Source: Asterella californica (taxonomy: Eukaryota > Streptophyta > Marchantiopsida > Marchantiales > Aytoniaceae). From it: DNA of 64,000 nucleotides. Below, in pieces: positions 47,276 to 57,758 of this stretch. The position numbers and the translations under genes were made by a program. Every line of letters starts with the position of its first letter. Within the stretch, counting starts at the first letter, position 1. The stretch spans positions 20,011,001-20,075,000 of the forward strand of contig JAYKYS010000008.1 of NCBI GenBank assembly GCA_036924285.1, in the 5' to 3' direction. The notes under the pieces are model-generated. The model was not told where the DNA came from. It did no database searches and saw nothing but the letters and a program-made list of their open reading frames with translations.

Positions 47276-48743
47276 GTTGTGGGACCAGTTAGTATGTAAA
47301 TTACGCGTATAAGTGCGTTTTGCACATAATTGTAGAAGTTGTGGTGTAATGGGATCTAAAACATTGCTCTTATGAGCTTAGAATGCACTATTATCTGCTG
47401 GGGGTCTCCATGAGGCAGAAAAGGACAAGGTTGAGTCCTTTAGCTTCCCATTGGTCCACCCAAAAGTGAAGATAACTTGTCTTCTACCGAAGTGTGCGCT
47501 CTGGGAGGTTCGGGGGCACTTTGACGAGGGATTTTGAAGATCAGAGGGCATGGGCGGAGAGCTCTCGACGGGAGGAGCAATCTGACCACAAATTTCACTC
47601 GATTTGGAGGTCCAGGGCATACGTTATGACGATTTGAAGTTCATAGAGTGATGAGAGTACAAGAGTTTCTCTTCCGATTGTAAGATTAAGGGGTTTGAGT
47701 GATTGAGCCGTCAGATTAAGACCAGATTTCATGGGCTTGTAGTCTGTCAGCTGCTGAAGCTCTGACCACAAATTTCACCACCGGATGTTGTGCGGATTGA
47801 GCGCAATGGCGATTTGAAGACAACGGGGTGCAGAAAGCTGTCAATCTGAAGCAGCGAGTTTGCAGATTTATGGAGGACGATCAGAACGGTCAAATCGGCT
47901 CAAATTTCCTGTGTAGTGAGTTTACCTTCTGAATTGATAGCACAGGAAGTTGGAGTGGAAGTGGACGGTTCATTTAGTCGAAGAAGCTTCTGTCCTGAAT
48001 CTGAGATTGGAAGTGCGTGTTAGTTTCTGTGGATTTGTGTTAATTGTGGGAGGAGATCTAGCCGTCAGATCTTCCTGAAATTTGACCTGTAAGTAGAGAT
48101 TTTAGTATCCTACCTACGTGGCAAGTTTGAGAGGAGACTGAATTGTAGATCTGTATCTATCATGTGTGAAAGTTCGCTGTTTTCTCTGCCGCGTTGTATC
48201 GGCAACGATATCTACTCTAGGTCTCGAGTCTTGTTACGGCAGCTGGCAGAGAAGCGTCCAGTGTGACGTTTGTGTTGCTTTGGGGTGTATTCTAGGCGTA
48301 GATGAGACTTTAGCGACCTACGTTGTAACCACGTCATGTGGTTGTCAGGTTCGCACTCAACGTGGCAAAGTGCGATCCTTGACCTGTAAAGTCGACTTCC
48401 TATCTAGCCTAGTCTCTTGTATTAGGACACGTTACGGTGCATGCATTAGAACCTTTCAACCCGACGACCTACACGTGGATGAGTATGACGGCACCAAACA
48501 TGCGATGTGCATGTGTGCCACCTCATCGGTCCGTGTGGCTGGGGTTGTTCTGTTAGGGGACTTGCACCTATCCTTCTGTGGGGGTTCTAAACCTTTAAGC
48601 AGAGGGGAGTGACTTGTGTGGGGGATTCGATCTTGAGAAATCCAAGAGATTGTTCGTGGAGAGATCGTGGTGATCCTATGAGATTGTATCAGATGTTTAT
48701 GGATCGATATACCTTTGTAGTTGGAGTGCACATGTGGTGAGAG

Positions 48744-48959
48744 ATGGACGAAGGACTCTACTTACCGCCCAGATTCCCTTTTCGAAACCCTTTCTCGATT
48801 AAACTGATGTATATGGAACGAGTTCACTTTCGACAGTTTCTGATAGGATCCTTCGGGCATAACTTTACCGCGCAAGTCATGCTCTCGCCTGTCCCTGTGA
48901 TCTTACCTGTTGTCACTTACGGCCAAGAATGGGATCTCACCGTCTTTATCCTCATCTAA
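48744..48959 (+). CDS. Small-protein module 2, ORF A (71 aa)
   Basis: ATG at 48744 opens MDEGLYLPPRFPFRNPF, then IKLMYMERVHF, FGHNFTAQVM and VPVILPV. It matches module 1 ORF A at 33977. The stop (TAA 48957-48959) is followed two codons later, in the same frame, by the ATG of ORF B, so both may once have been a single two-domain protein. The domain also resembles ORF B (FG-x-x-(F/Y)-x-x-x-(V/I)M, then P-x-(V/I)(V/L)P). No signal peptide or clear membrane segment. Function unknown. It is antisense to the host gypsy element, inside the integrase insertion. Confidence 0.5.
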   Translation: MDEGLYLPPRFPFRNPFSIKLMYMERVHFRQFLIGSFGHNFTAQVMLSPVPVILPVVTYGQEWDLTVFILI

Positions 48960-48965
48960 CGAAGG

Positions 48966-49169
48966 ATGGATCTAAATCAGCTCCCTCCTGTAAACTTTAA
49001 CACCCAGTGCGAGATAAGACACATCTGTCGACCCAAAGCCATGTACGAAGCCCTAGTAGTGAGAAACTTTGGAGAGGAATACTACCGAGAGATCATGTCA
49101 TCACATATCCCGTTTGTCGTGCCCATGATCATCCAACGTTTTCGTGTAGTTATCTTGACCCTTTACTGA
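48966..49169 (+). CDS. Small-protein module 2, ORF B (67 aa)
   Basis: ATG at 48966, 6 nt after the stop of ORF A and in the same frame. Contains RNFGEEYYREIMSSHIPFVV, closely matching ORF B of module 1 (RNFGEEYYNQVMASS). Basic C-terminal end (RFRVVILTLY). I cannot assign a family. The conservation of order, spacing and motif in two places 15 kb apart supports a real coding unit of a repeat family. Confidence 0.5.
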   Translation: MDLNQLPPVNFNTQCEIRHICRPKAMYEALVVRNFGEEYYREIMSSHIPFVVPMIIQRFRVVILTLY

Positions 49170-49294
49170 GAGAAAGAAAGTGCTTAGTTATCGAGGAAGT
49201 TAGAGAGAAATCTACGAGATACTAGTCGTTCTGCTGTGCACTGATCACTAGCCACAGCCAGAAGGTACGCCCTTGCTCAAAGGAAAGGCTCTCG

Positions 49295-52200
49295 CTACGA
49301 CAACGCCTGAGCTCGTTCCATCCGGATCATTGCTACCGCTCGGGTCTCTTCCAACTCCATGAGTTGCTCCCTTCTTGATCTGACCACGTCTTCTCCTCTC
49401 GACCTCTTCAACTTTCGTTGAATAGTTTGAAAAGTATCCAATTCGAATTGGATCGGCAACTTGGACTCCACTCCATAAACCAGTCGAAATGGGGAGTATC
49501 CAGTAGAAGTCTTTGTTGTCGTTCGGTACTTCCATAAGATGGCATGTAGCCTCTTATCCCAAGTATGTTTCGCAGTTTCAACACCAGCGTCTTTGGCGAG
49601 CATCATACAAAGTGTAAGATTGGTCTTCTCCGCAAGACCATTAGCATTTGGTTTGTATGAGGTCGTTACTCGTGGCTTGATAGAAAAGTGTTGTAGCATA
49701 GCAGTAGTCATGCTCCTTACAAACTCTCCTCCTCTATCTGAGACCAACTCTAACGGACATCCAAATCTCGTGATGATCCTCTCCCATAGGAATCTACCGA
49801 CTTCTGTTTCATTGGTCTCTCTCAAAGGTCTAGCCTCTACCCACTTGGTACAATAGTCAGTGGCGACTACAATGTATCTATTACCTCGAGGTGTCTTATT
49901 AAGAGGACCTACAAAGTCAATACCCCATTTCTCAAACGGCCCTAATACTGGAATTGATCTTAACGGAGGTGTTCTAGTAGACTTTAGAGCAAATGCTTGA
50001 CATACGTCACAAGTTTTGCAATAGTCTAAACACTCTTTGAAAATCCCTCTCCAGTGATAACCCGCATCCAAAATCTTGAAGGCTGTTATCTTACCAGCAA
50101 AGTGACCTCCGCAAACAGTTCCGTCGTGAAACTCGTGCATTAGCTTGAATGCCTCCTTCTGACCAACTGCTCTCCTTAGTAACCCATCTGCTCCTTGATG
50201 AAACAGAATTCCCTCCACCATGGTGTAAGGTTTGCATCTCTTGATCAACGCGTTACGTTCTCGGGTATGCATACCTTCTGGAAAAGAGTCATCTACAAAG
50301 AAACTCCAGATTTCCTTGTACTCGTCCGGTATCTCCTCGATGCTTGTGATGGTCATCAGATGCTCGTCTGGAAATGAATCATCAAACGGTTCTTCTCCCT
50401 CATCATCATAAGCCCTTGACAAAAGATCAGCATTTGCATGCTTCTTCCCTGGTCTATCTTCGATCACATAATCGTATTCTGTTAGAAGGATCTTCCAACG
50501 AGCAATACGACCTTCGGCATTAGGCTTATTAAAGATATACTTTAAAGCCTTGTGATCTGTGACTATGGAAAATTTCCCTCCTAGCAAGTAGTGTCGAAAT
50601 TTCTTCAATCCAAAGATCACCGCTAATCCTTCTCGTTCAGTCACGGAGTAATTCTTCTCCGCTGGAACCATCTGCCTACTAGCATAAGCTATAGGATGAT
50701 CATGCCCATCTCCATCTAGCTGACTTAATGTACATCCGATTGCTACATTGGAGGCATCCGTATACAAAATAAATGCTTTACTCCACTCAGGTTTAGCAAG
50801 TATAGGAGCTGTCACTAATGCCTTTTTCAGCTCCTCAAATGCTTCCTTTGCCTTCTGATCATGCACTATCAAGCCAAAATCAACTCCATTCTTCATGTAC
50901 ATAGTCAAAGCTATTGCTTTGTTTGAGAAGGAAAAGACAAACCTACGATAATATCCAACCATGCCAAGAAACTGCCTCAACTTTGTCAAGTTGATCGGAA
51001 ATGGAAGATCCACAATCTTCTTCACCTTCTCAGGATCTACCGCAATCCCATTCTTGGAAATGATGTGCCCTAATAGCAGACCTTCTTCGCAGCCAAAGAT
51101 GCACTTCTCTGGATTTAGAGAAGCGTTGGCTTGCTCCAACCGCTGCAAAACTTTGATCACATGATCAAAGTGGTCCTCCTTTCGTCCGTACACACAGAAA
51201 TCGTCAATGAAATCCCGAACAAACTTCCCTATGAATGGTTCAAACACCTTGTTCATGAACCTTTGAAACGTGGCCGGAGCATTACACAATCCGAATGGCA
51301 TCACCCGAAATGCAAATGTTCCCCAAGGAGTAGTGAAAGTAGTCAACTGTTGGTACTCTTGTGCTATCTTGATCTGGTTATACCCACTATAACCATCACC
51401 AAAGTTGTACCACTCATGACCAGCAACTTCCTCCAAAATCTCATCTATAAATGGTAGAGGATAATAATCCTTCTTGGTAACTGCATTCAGCTTCTTATAG
51501 TCTATGCACACTCGCAGCTTACCATTTTTCTTCTTGACAATCACAATGGGTGAAACCCATTCTGAGTTCTCCACCTCATAGATGAAACTCGCCTCCTTCA
51601 ACTTGTCTATCTCCTCCTTGACCATCATTGCCGTTATGGGATTGACCCTTCTCTGCTTCTGTCGAACTGGTCTTACGTGCTCCTGCAATTCGATTCGATG
51701 AGTCTCGAGAGTCATCTCCTTCAAATCCTTGTAGCTGAAAGCAAACACATGGATATATTTTCGAAATATATCTAGGAATCTACTTTTCTCTTCTTGAGTG
51801 ACATTGATACCAAACTTCAGGGTAGAGAGTCTTCTCACAATCTCTGCCTCACTCAACTCTTCTTTGTCAGGATCTTTCTCCACTGCTGGTCGAGGCAACA
51901 AGTCAATAGCACTAAGCTGATGTAATGATTCATCTCGACCAAATCCTTCTTCCTCAGACGAGGATTCTTGATCGTAAGAATCTCCGGTATCTACTTCTGA
52001 TACACTCTGATCATCCTCCGTATCAGATTCCCAATAGTCACTAGTGGATCTATCAGAGTCAGAAGTCACAACTCCAACACCCGAGAGAGGAACTATCACT
52101 CTATGATCTCTAGGCACAATCCGTAAATATCTCTTGTGCCACCTATCAGTGGTGCGCACAGCTCTCAACCAAGGCCTACCTAGGAGCAAATCATAACTAG

Positions 52201-53884
52201 AGTCCTTTAACACTTGAAAGGACATCAACGTTTGAACTCCCATCACAGACACGACCACCTTCTCTAACACATCAAGAGGTCTTACCCGTTGCTTGTTAGC
52301 CATCCCCACGACAATGCTAGCCGGGCGAGTTGGTTCCATCCCCAACTTCTTCATCAACCTCTCTGATATGACATTTACAGCCGATCCTCCATCCACCAAT
52401 ACGTCAGAGACGTAGTGACCATTCAACCGGACTTCAATCTTTGAAGCCCTAGTGCATACCTCTGAAGCATGCACATCCACCACACCAACTCCCACAGACT
52501 TTGATGTTTTGCTCTTGGGTTTCTTCTTCTTGCTTCTCTTAGAACTCAGTCCTCCTCTGAGTTCCCTTCGTAAGCTGGGATTAAGTGCGATCAGTTGTCC
52601 AACAGTGATGTTGGCTTTCTGAGCACCCACATCTTCAACCACATCATATCCCGCTTGGGAAGATGAAATGGTGAAATCCGCCATCCCCAGCTTCCTTCTT
52701 GGCTCCCTTGGTGTACTCGAAACATTACTCGAACGAGTACTTCTACTAGCTGATTCCTCCATGAAAACCGGTTCATCAGAAAATCGAGTTCTTTTCCTTT
52801 CTTGAGCTAAAAGCTCCACCGGTGCATGAGAAGAGTTTGAACTCTCTCCTTTCTCGTAGATGGGATCTTGCACGACATCGATAGTAGCCACCCCCTTGTC
52901 TCGTCCTTGTGATGGATTTCCTCCACCCACATTCATTCTGATAGCTTCGGCACCTCTTGCTCCGTTGTTAGGACAATTTCGCTGGAAATGAGAACCTCCA
53001 CACGTCCAACAAGTGATTCCTCCAAAGTTACCTTGATTTCCTCGGTTGGGATTGTTGTCGTAACCTCTTTGACCTCCTTCTCCACCTTTGTTCCTCCATT
53101 CTCGTAACTGCATCACGTTTATCTTGAGATCCGCAAGAGTATCGGTGATGCTCTTCAGCTCGGCATGAAAATCAGAGGTGGCAGTAGACATCGTTGTTGG
53201 GACAAACGGTCTTGGCACCACCGTTGGAGTAGGAGCTGACGTTGAAGCAATCACCAATTGTGATGGTGCAGGTGCGATCGTTGTGACTATACTAGGAGTC
53301 GGAGTTGACACCACAGCAGCATGATGAGGTTGGATGATATCTCCTTCATCCAAACTCTCTTCCATATTTGTCGCAATCTTGATGGCCTCCGCTTTGGTTG
53401 CTGGCTTCTCGTACCTCACTTGGGTTCGAATTGAAGGCCTCAACCCTCCCACCAAGTTCTTGGTCAGCACTGCTCCAATCCTCGCCATCGTTAGTTCCAC
53501 ATTGTCTCCACTCTTCCGTAGGACCGTCCGAAATCGCTGCTCCAACTTATCCACCCTTTCGGCATATTGCCGAACTTTCTCATCGTCACGTTGCTTCAAA
53601 TGAGTAAGCTCCACCATGAGCTTCTCATAACTCTCTTCTGGAAGAAATTCTTCGATGAGTGCATTACTCAACGTCTCCCATGTGTCCTCAATTGCACCAG
53701 GTGTCTTGCTCTTCACTCGGTCGTCATATCACGTAAGAGCAAAATCTTCTAAAAACTCTGGCAGTAACAACACCCATTCTTCCTTCCTTCTCACGTTGTT
53801 TCCGATGCAACCCCTTTTGAAGTCTCGAACAAACGGTTCTACATCTTCATTGTCCTTCTCATGAAACACGGGTAGCTTTCCCAT
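49295..53884 (-). pseudogene. Ty3/gypsy Gag-Pol polyprotein (Gag to integrase core)
   Basis: The frame starts at ATG 53884 (MGKLPVFHEKDNEDV). It has one TGA at 53729-53731 (codon 52), where the sequence context (before YDD) suggests a lost Trp, and is then open to 49295. Approximate residue positions are: Gag 1-280; CCHC CWTCGGSHFQRNC near 291; protease VDGGSAVNVI near 496; RT from about 760 with FRVMPFGLCNAPATFQRF and the active-site box FIDD (51200-51211, residue 892). RNase H YTDASN is near 1041. Integrase has an HHCC zinc finger near 1255-1290 and a core with GIDFVGP (about 1322), SDRGGEF (about 1383) and GLAEK (about 1415). The FIDDFCVYG box resembles Athila/Tat-type RTs more than chromoviruses. 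The C-terminal integrase lies at 46973-47275. Confidence 0.92.
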
Positions 53885-54098
53885 CTTGTAACTACTCTTT
53901 CTACTCTTCTAATTTTTGTGCAATAACTACTCGCTTAAAAGAGTACGAACATCACCAATTCCATTCGCGAATAATCTACCATTGGTAAAATGAAAGGAAA
54001 TGGTTGTAACAACACCTCTTGTGTCATCTCTTCTCCCAAGGTAATCATGAGCCTGAGTCGCATCACCGTCTTCTCCACCATCCGAATGACGATCTCCA

Positions 54099-54590
54099 TC
54101 ACAACTCAGCCGAGTCCTCTTTTGAAGTCGACAACTTCTCCGTCTCAGCTCTTTGAGTCTCGTCCAACTTCTCGACTACTGACGTAAGTAGGGCGGCCAC
54201 ATCGACGCACTTGTGTCCTCTTGATAGATCACCCACTCCACAACTTGGACAAGGATCTTCGCCTAGAAGATGAATTGGCGCTGGTGACGATGGACCCACT
54301 CGAAGACTTAAATCAGTAAACTCCCGCTTCCCTTTAGCTCTCTCGGTTCTGATTCTAGTTGGACAATTCACTACTTTATGTCCCAACCCTCTACAGAAAT
54401 AACACCACAAGTCGGTTTCTATTCTTCTCCTTGGAGATTCTACTTGAGGTTTTGTACTAGGGTTCTCAAACTCAACGATAATCTCTTTCGAGCTCTCTCC
54501 GACGCTTACTATGACATCTAAACCTTGAGGAAGGTTTCTAAGTCTAACTTTCCAATCTTTTGAATTTCCACTCATGTTGCACCTTCTCAA
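54099..54590 (-). CDS. Gypsy accessory ORF with CCHC zinc knuckle (163 aa or less)
   Basis: Minus-strand ORF upstream of gag in the same element. The likely start is the second Met (MSGNSKDWKVRL, 54575). The N-terminal third contains LPQGLDVIVSVGESSKEIIVEF. This is followed by a single knuckle CYFCRGLGHKVVNC (about 54400-54358) and a Cys pair CPSCG, and then an acidic tail. A separate zinc-knuckle protein in front of Gag, which has its own knuckle, is unusual. It may be an ORF0-type accessory protein or a nucleic-acid chaperone. It has no stops. Confidence 0.6.
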   Translation of the reverse strand: MRRCNMSGNSKDWKVRLRNLPQGLDVIVSVGESSKEIIVEFENPSTKPQVESPRRRIETDLWCYFCRGLGHKVVNCPTRIRTERAKGKREFTDLSLRVGPSSPAPIHLLGEDPCPSCGVGDLSRGHKCVDVAALLTSVVEKLDETQRAETEKLSTSKEDSAEL

Positions 54591-54713
54591 CCATTAAGTG
54601 GACAAAATATCATAGAGGAAAATAATTCTACATTACTTTCTTAACTCTTCCGAGCTTTATATTGGAAATCGTGCATTATACATGCTATACACGAAATAAA
54701 ATCTAATCTAAAA

Positions 54714-55031
54714 TTAACTATCGAAGATATGATCCTCCTCACCATCGTTTGTACTCATCACAACAGACATCTTGAACTCACTCTTATAAGGATCCAACTC
54801 TACTTCACCAGGAGCATTCATGGCCTCCACAGTGAATGATGCTTTCATCTCGGTTTTCTTCAAATCTGCGCCAATGGTCGCGGAAGCTTCTTGGTATAGG
54901 GTAAAGAGGGCACCCCAAGTAGTATAGATAAGTGTTCGCAACTCATCTACACTTAACTTTGGCTTCTCCGACTCCGTTCGAACTCCTAAACGTCTCTTCT
55001 TCCACCTCGGCACCCGAACTGGATTCCCCAT
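54714..55031 (-). CDS. Gypsy accessory ORF, 105 aa, unknown
   Basis: First ORF of the element after the leader, from ATG 55031 (MGNPVRVPRWKKRRLG) to 54714. Basic N-terminus, then a helical-looking middle (LSVDELRTLIYTTWGALF) and an acidic end. No family recognised. It is co-oriented with the CCHC ORF and with gag-pol, suggesting a three-ORF layout for this lineage. Confidence 0.5.
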   Translation of the reverse strand: MGNPVRVPRWKKRRLGVRTESEKPKLSVDELRTLIYTTWGALFTLYQEASATIGADLKKTEMKASFTVEAMNAPGEVELDPYKSEFKMSVVMSTNDGEEDHIFDS

Positions 55032-55185
55032 GAAGTATCTTCAAGACCTCCTTGTATGCCGAAACGTATATCTCTTAGTTGGTAAGAGATCTCTCCAAGA
55101 TTTTTATGGTCTCCAGTAGCTCAACCTCCAAGCTACTAAATCATGAAGTTTCAACAAAAACTTCCCTAATCAAAAGAGATGGTGA

Positions 55186-55625
55186 TGACTGTACAAATTT
55201 TCAGAGAACTAAAATTTGTATATTTTCACTTCTCTCATGGTTGTCAACCCCCTCTACTTTGAAAAATTCTTTCTCTCTCTTCAGACCTCATCTTCTCATG
55301 ATTTCTTTTGTCCTGGATAGCTTATCAGCTACTCTAAAACACTGGAAAGTTTCTCAGGAAAATAAAATTCACAGAAAATCTGACAATGACTGTAAATTTT
55401 TTTTCAGATAATAGAATTCTTCAACTCTCACGAATAGACCCCCTCAACTTTGAAAATTCATTGCTCCCTCTCTAGACCACCTTTTCCTATGATTTCTTTT
55501 GTCTTAGATAGGTTATAAGCCAATCTAAAATACTGGAAAGTTTCACAGGAAAATAAAATTCACAGAAAAGTTGACAGCGACTGTACAAATTTTCCAGAGA
55601 GTAGAATTTCTAAACTCACAAATTT
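55186..55625. repeat. About 191-bp tandem repeat in gypsy leader
   Basis: TCTAAAA(C/T)ACTGGAAAGTTTC recurs at 55333 and 55524. GACTGTACAAATTTT-like words recur at about 55186, 55389 and 55580. Two full units plus a partial one, with many small differences. Confidence 0.8.
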
Positions 55626-55887
55626 ATGTCCTCTAATAACTTTTCTCTCCTCCTTTCTCTACAACTCTTGTTGCACCCTCTTTCAACTCTCCTCAAACCC
55701 TTTCTAAGTGAACAAGATGTAAAGAATGACTTCGAACGCGTCATATATCACTACGGGATACACGAAAGGTTCTAACGTTGCTAACATTGCGTTAGCTCTC
55801 TCTCCTCCCAACGTTCTCTCCATGTGCTCTCTCATAATCTCCTTTTGTCGAATATAGAACTGAACTCTAAACATCGTTCAACGATCC

Positions 55888-55916
55888 CTTCAAGTGAGGT
55901 CTCGGCAACGGAAAAA
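55888..55916 (-). other. Possible primer binding site of gypsy element
   Basis: Minus strand next to the 5' LTR reads TTTTTCCGTTGCCGAGACC. CCGTTGCCG matches the complement of the 3' acceptor end of plant Asp tRNA, but the first bases after the LTR do not. Tentative. Confidence 0.4.
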
Positions 55917-56809
55917 TGTAAACCCTCCGCGGTCTTATCGATCAACTACCCCCTGATCTCTTAACCTCCACGATCGTCATCCACGAATCTGCAACATGTC
56001 GGGCCTGTCTCTCACTCAGGGGTCACCTCTGATGGCTTTGATGGAAGCACACCATGAACTTGAAGGGAAAATGCTGAGTTCACTCATTCATACACCCACA
56101 AACTTATCAACTAAAAATCTCCTTAAACACATCAACTAAAATCCTCCATTCTAACGACGTCTTTCAAGTTCTCACATGCTAAAAATATCCCACACTCTCT
56201 ATATTACTCAAGTTGTCATTACGACAATGTGAAAACAAGGATGAGGAGCTCTTCTCTACTCCCTCTATTTATACATTCTAGGTTTTTACTTTGGTACCCC
56301 CGGTAACTCAGCCGTAACTACTTTTACCGGGTTTTACTAAGATATTACTTAAGGTAAAAGCATTGATCACATGGGCTTTTTACCTCAAAGTTAACAACTT
56401 CTAGAAGGATTCTGGAATATTCTCAAGGAATCTTGAATTTCCACCCCCCCTCTACACTAGGACCCACTAAAAAGGAAACATGTGGAATCTCTTCTTGTTT
56501 TTAATGCCCACAAAGTCCACAACTTTAATCCAACCACTAATATCAAGTCAAAAAAGAGATAAGAGATACTTTCCACCTCCTTTCTACCTTTTAGACAAGA
56601 TGACAAGATAGTAGTGCTCACTCTTTAGCAAATATCTGAATTCTGTCAAAAGTACAGCTAAGTTTAACCATAACTAACTTTTAGATAGTCATGACTAACT
56701 TGATACATCCTTAAAGTACTTTGGCAGCCAATAAACATTCTCAACACTTAGTTATAACTAAACACCTTACTAATAGATAAACTTCCTATGTGTAACATAG
56801 GTCGTTACA
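55917..56809 (-). repeat. 5' LTR of nested gypsy element (893 bp)
   Basis: Minus strand TGTAACGACCTATG to GGAGGGTTTACA, near-identical to 46058-46970. Confidence 0.95.
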
Positions 56810-56813
56810 GAAC

Positions 56814-57747
56814 ATCTTCGGAAGACGCTTCTTAAACTTGACTGTCTTCGGAAGACTGTCTTCGGAAGTCGACTGAACACAATTCGTATCAAGAGTAGAT
56901 TTGTGTTGCTTTGTGTTAAGAGAGGCTTGGTACGAATCTCGAGTGGTGTGGTGAGTTGCTTTGTTATTTCGAGAAGTTGGAAGTCGGGAACTAGGCTTGT
57001 GCCTCCTGGTCTTCCAGGCTTCTCAACTCCACATCTTCCTAGAGAGACTAGAAGACTGAAAGGCTGACAAAATGAGCGAGAAGACGTGAGGGTCCATTCG
57101 GGTCTCTTCTGTCCGATCCATAGCAGCCATTTCTTCTTCTTCCTGAACTTAGAAGAGAGTCGTGAGAATACTTGCTGGTAGAATCTGGAGAGAATGGTCG
57201 AGGGTCATGTCTTCCCACCGAGCAGCAAGGTTCTTCTGAGTGCGTATGAGAGGTGAGAAGTCAGAAGAACAGAGTGCAATTGTCTTGAGTCTGTTGTGAG
57301 GATAGATTGCGCGTAGGAAGACGAAGACAGATGAGACCAGTGAAGGGAAGTCTGACTTCGGAAAGTCTTCCGAGAAATACATTGAATCGGAAGCTGTCCC
57401 GAGTGTCTTCCCAGAGACCACTGTCACCGCAGGAGCCCGCAACCGACTTCCTAACTTGTCATGCACTTTATGTTTCGCGAATCTTGTATCTTCTGATAGG
57501 AAGTAGGATGTAATGCAAGGTGGGTTGTCTTCTTGGTAATCCATGCGAGGTCTTGCTTAGATAGGATTGCTTAGATATAGCTCGGAAGACGAGAGCTATC
57601 TAGGAAGTACGGTTAGAATCCCGGAAGACGGAGTAGCTTTCTTCTGGAAGACTAGTTTCGTCTTCTGAGAAGTAGAAGCTAGACTGTGGGCACTTGGGAA
57701 GGACTGAGCCTTCAGCTCATCGTAAGTGCTTGTGGCTTAGTGCAACA
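56814..57747 (+). repeat. GAAGAC-rich direct repeat, copy B, right part
   Basis: Continues copy B after the nested gypsy; homologous to about 44058-44989 of copy A (CAATTCGTATCAAGAGT, CTTCCTAGAGAGACTAGAAG, GGACTGAGCCTTCAGCTCA). The end at TGCAACA is provisional, because copy A stops at CCAA. Confidence 0.8.
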
Positions 57748-57758
57748 GATCTTCTAGC

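Larger units (their letters stand above)
47283..49302. mobile_element. About 2.0-kb insertion splitting the gypsy integrase
   Basis: Integrase coding stops at ERAQA near 49303 and resumes with HNMTAYQKK near 47283 (minus strand). The DNA between has no gypsy protein similarity. Its edges show GTTGT on both strands (GTTGTGGGACC on the left, GTTGTCGTAGC at the right edge on the minus strand). These may be very short inverted ends, but I cannot establish a target duplication. It carries the two small plus-strand ORFs of module 2. The left 0.8 kb is prose-like non-coding sequence resembling an LTR or leader. Confidence 0.65.
46058..56809 (-). mobile_element. Nested Ty3/gypsy retrotransposon (10752 bp, minus strand)
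   Basis: Two LTRs (46058-46970 and 55917-56809) bound an internal region with a minus-strand gag-pol. The element sits inside copy B of the GAAGAC repeat: GAAC at 46054-46057 is repeated at 56810-56813. Copy A carries the uninterrupted site (GATTGGAACATCTTCGG near 44055), so the empty site is visible in the same window. The LTRs differ at about 15 positions plus a 22-bp indel and single-base indels, so this insertion is older than the copia at 25.7 kb. The integrase is split by about 2 kb of foreign DNA (47283-49302), and Gag codon 52 is TGA, so it is not autonomous. Confidence 0.93.

Noticed and set aside
48166..48612. 148-codon Cys-rich ORF before module 2
   Set aside because: No signal peptide or ordered Cys pattern, no counterpart before module 1. 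Not convincing as a gene.
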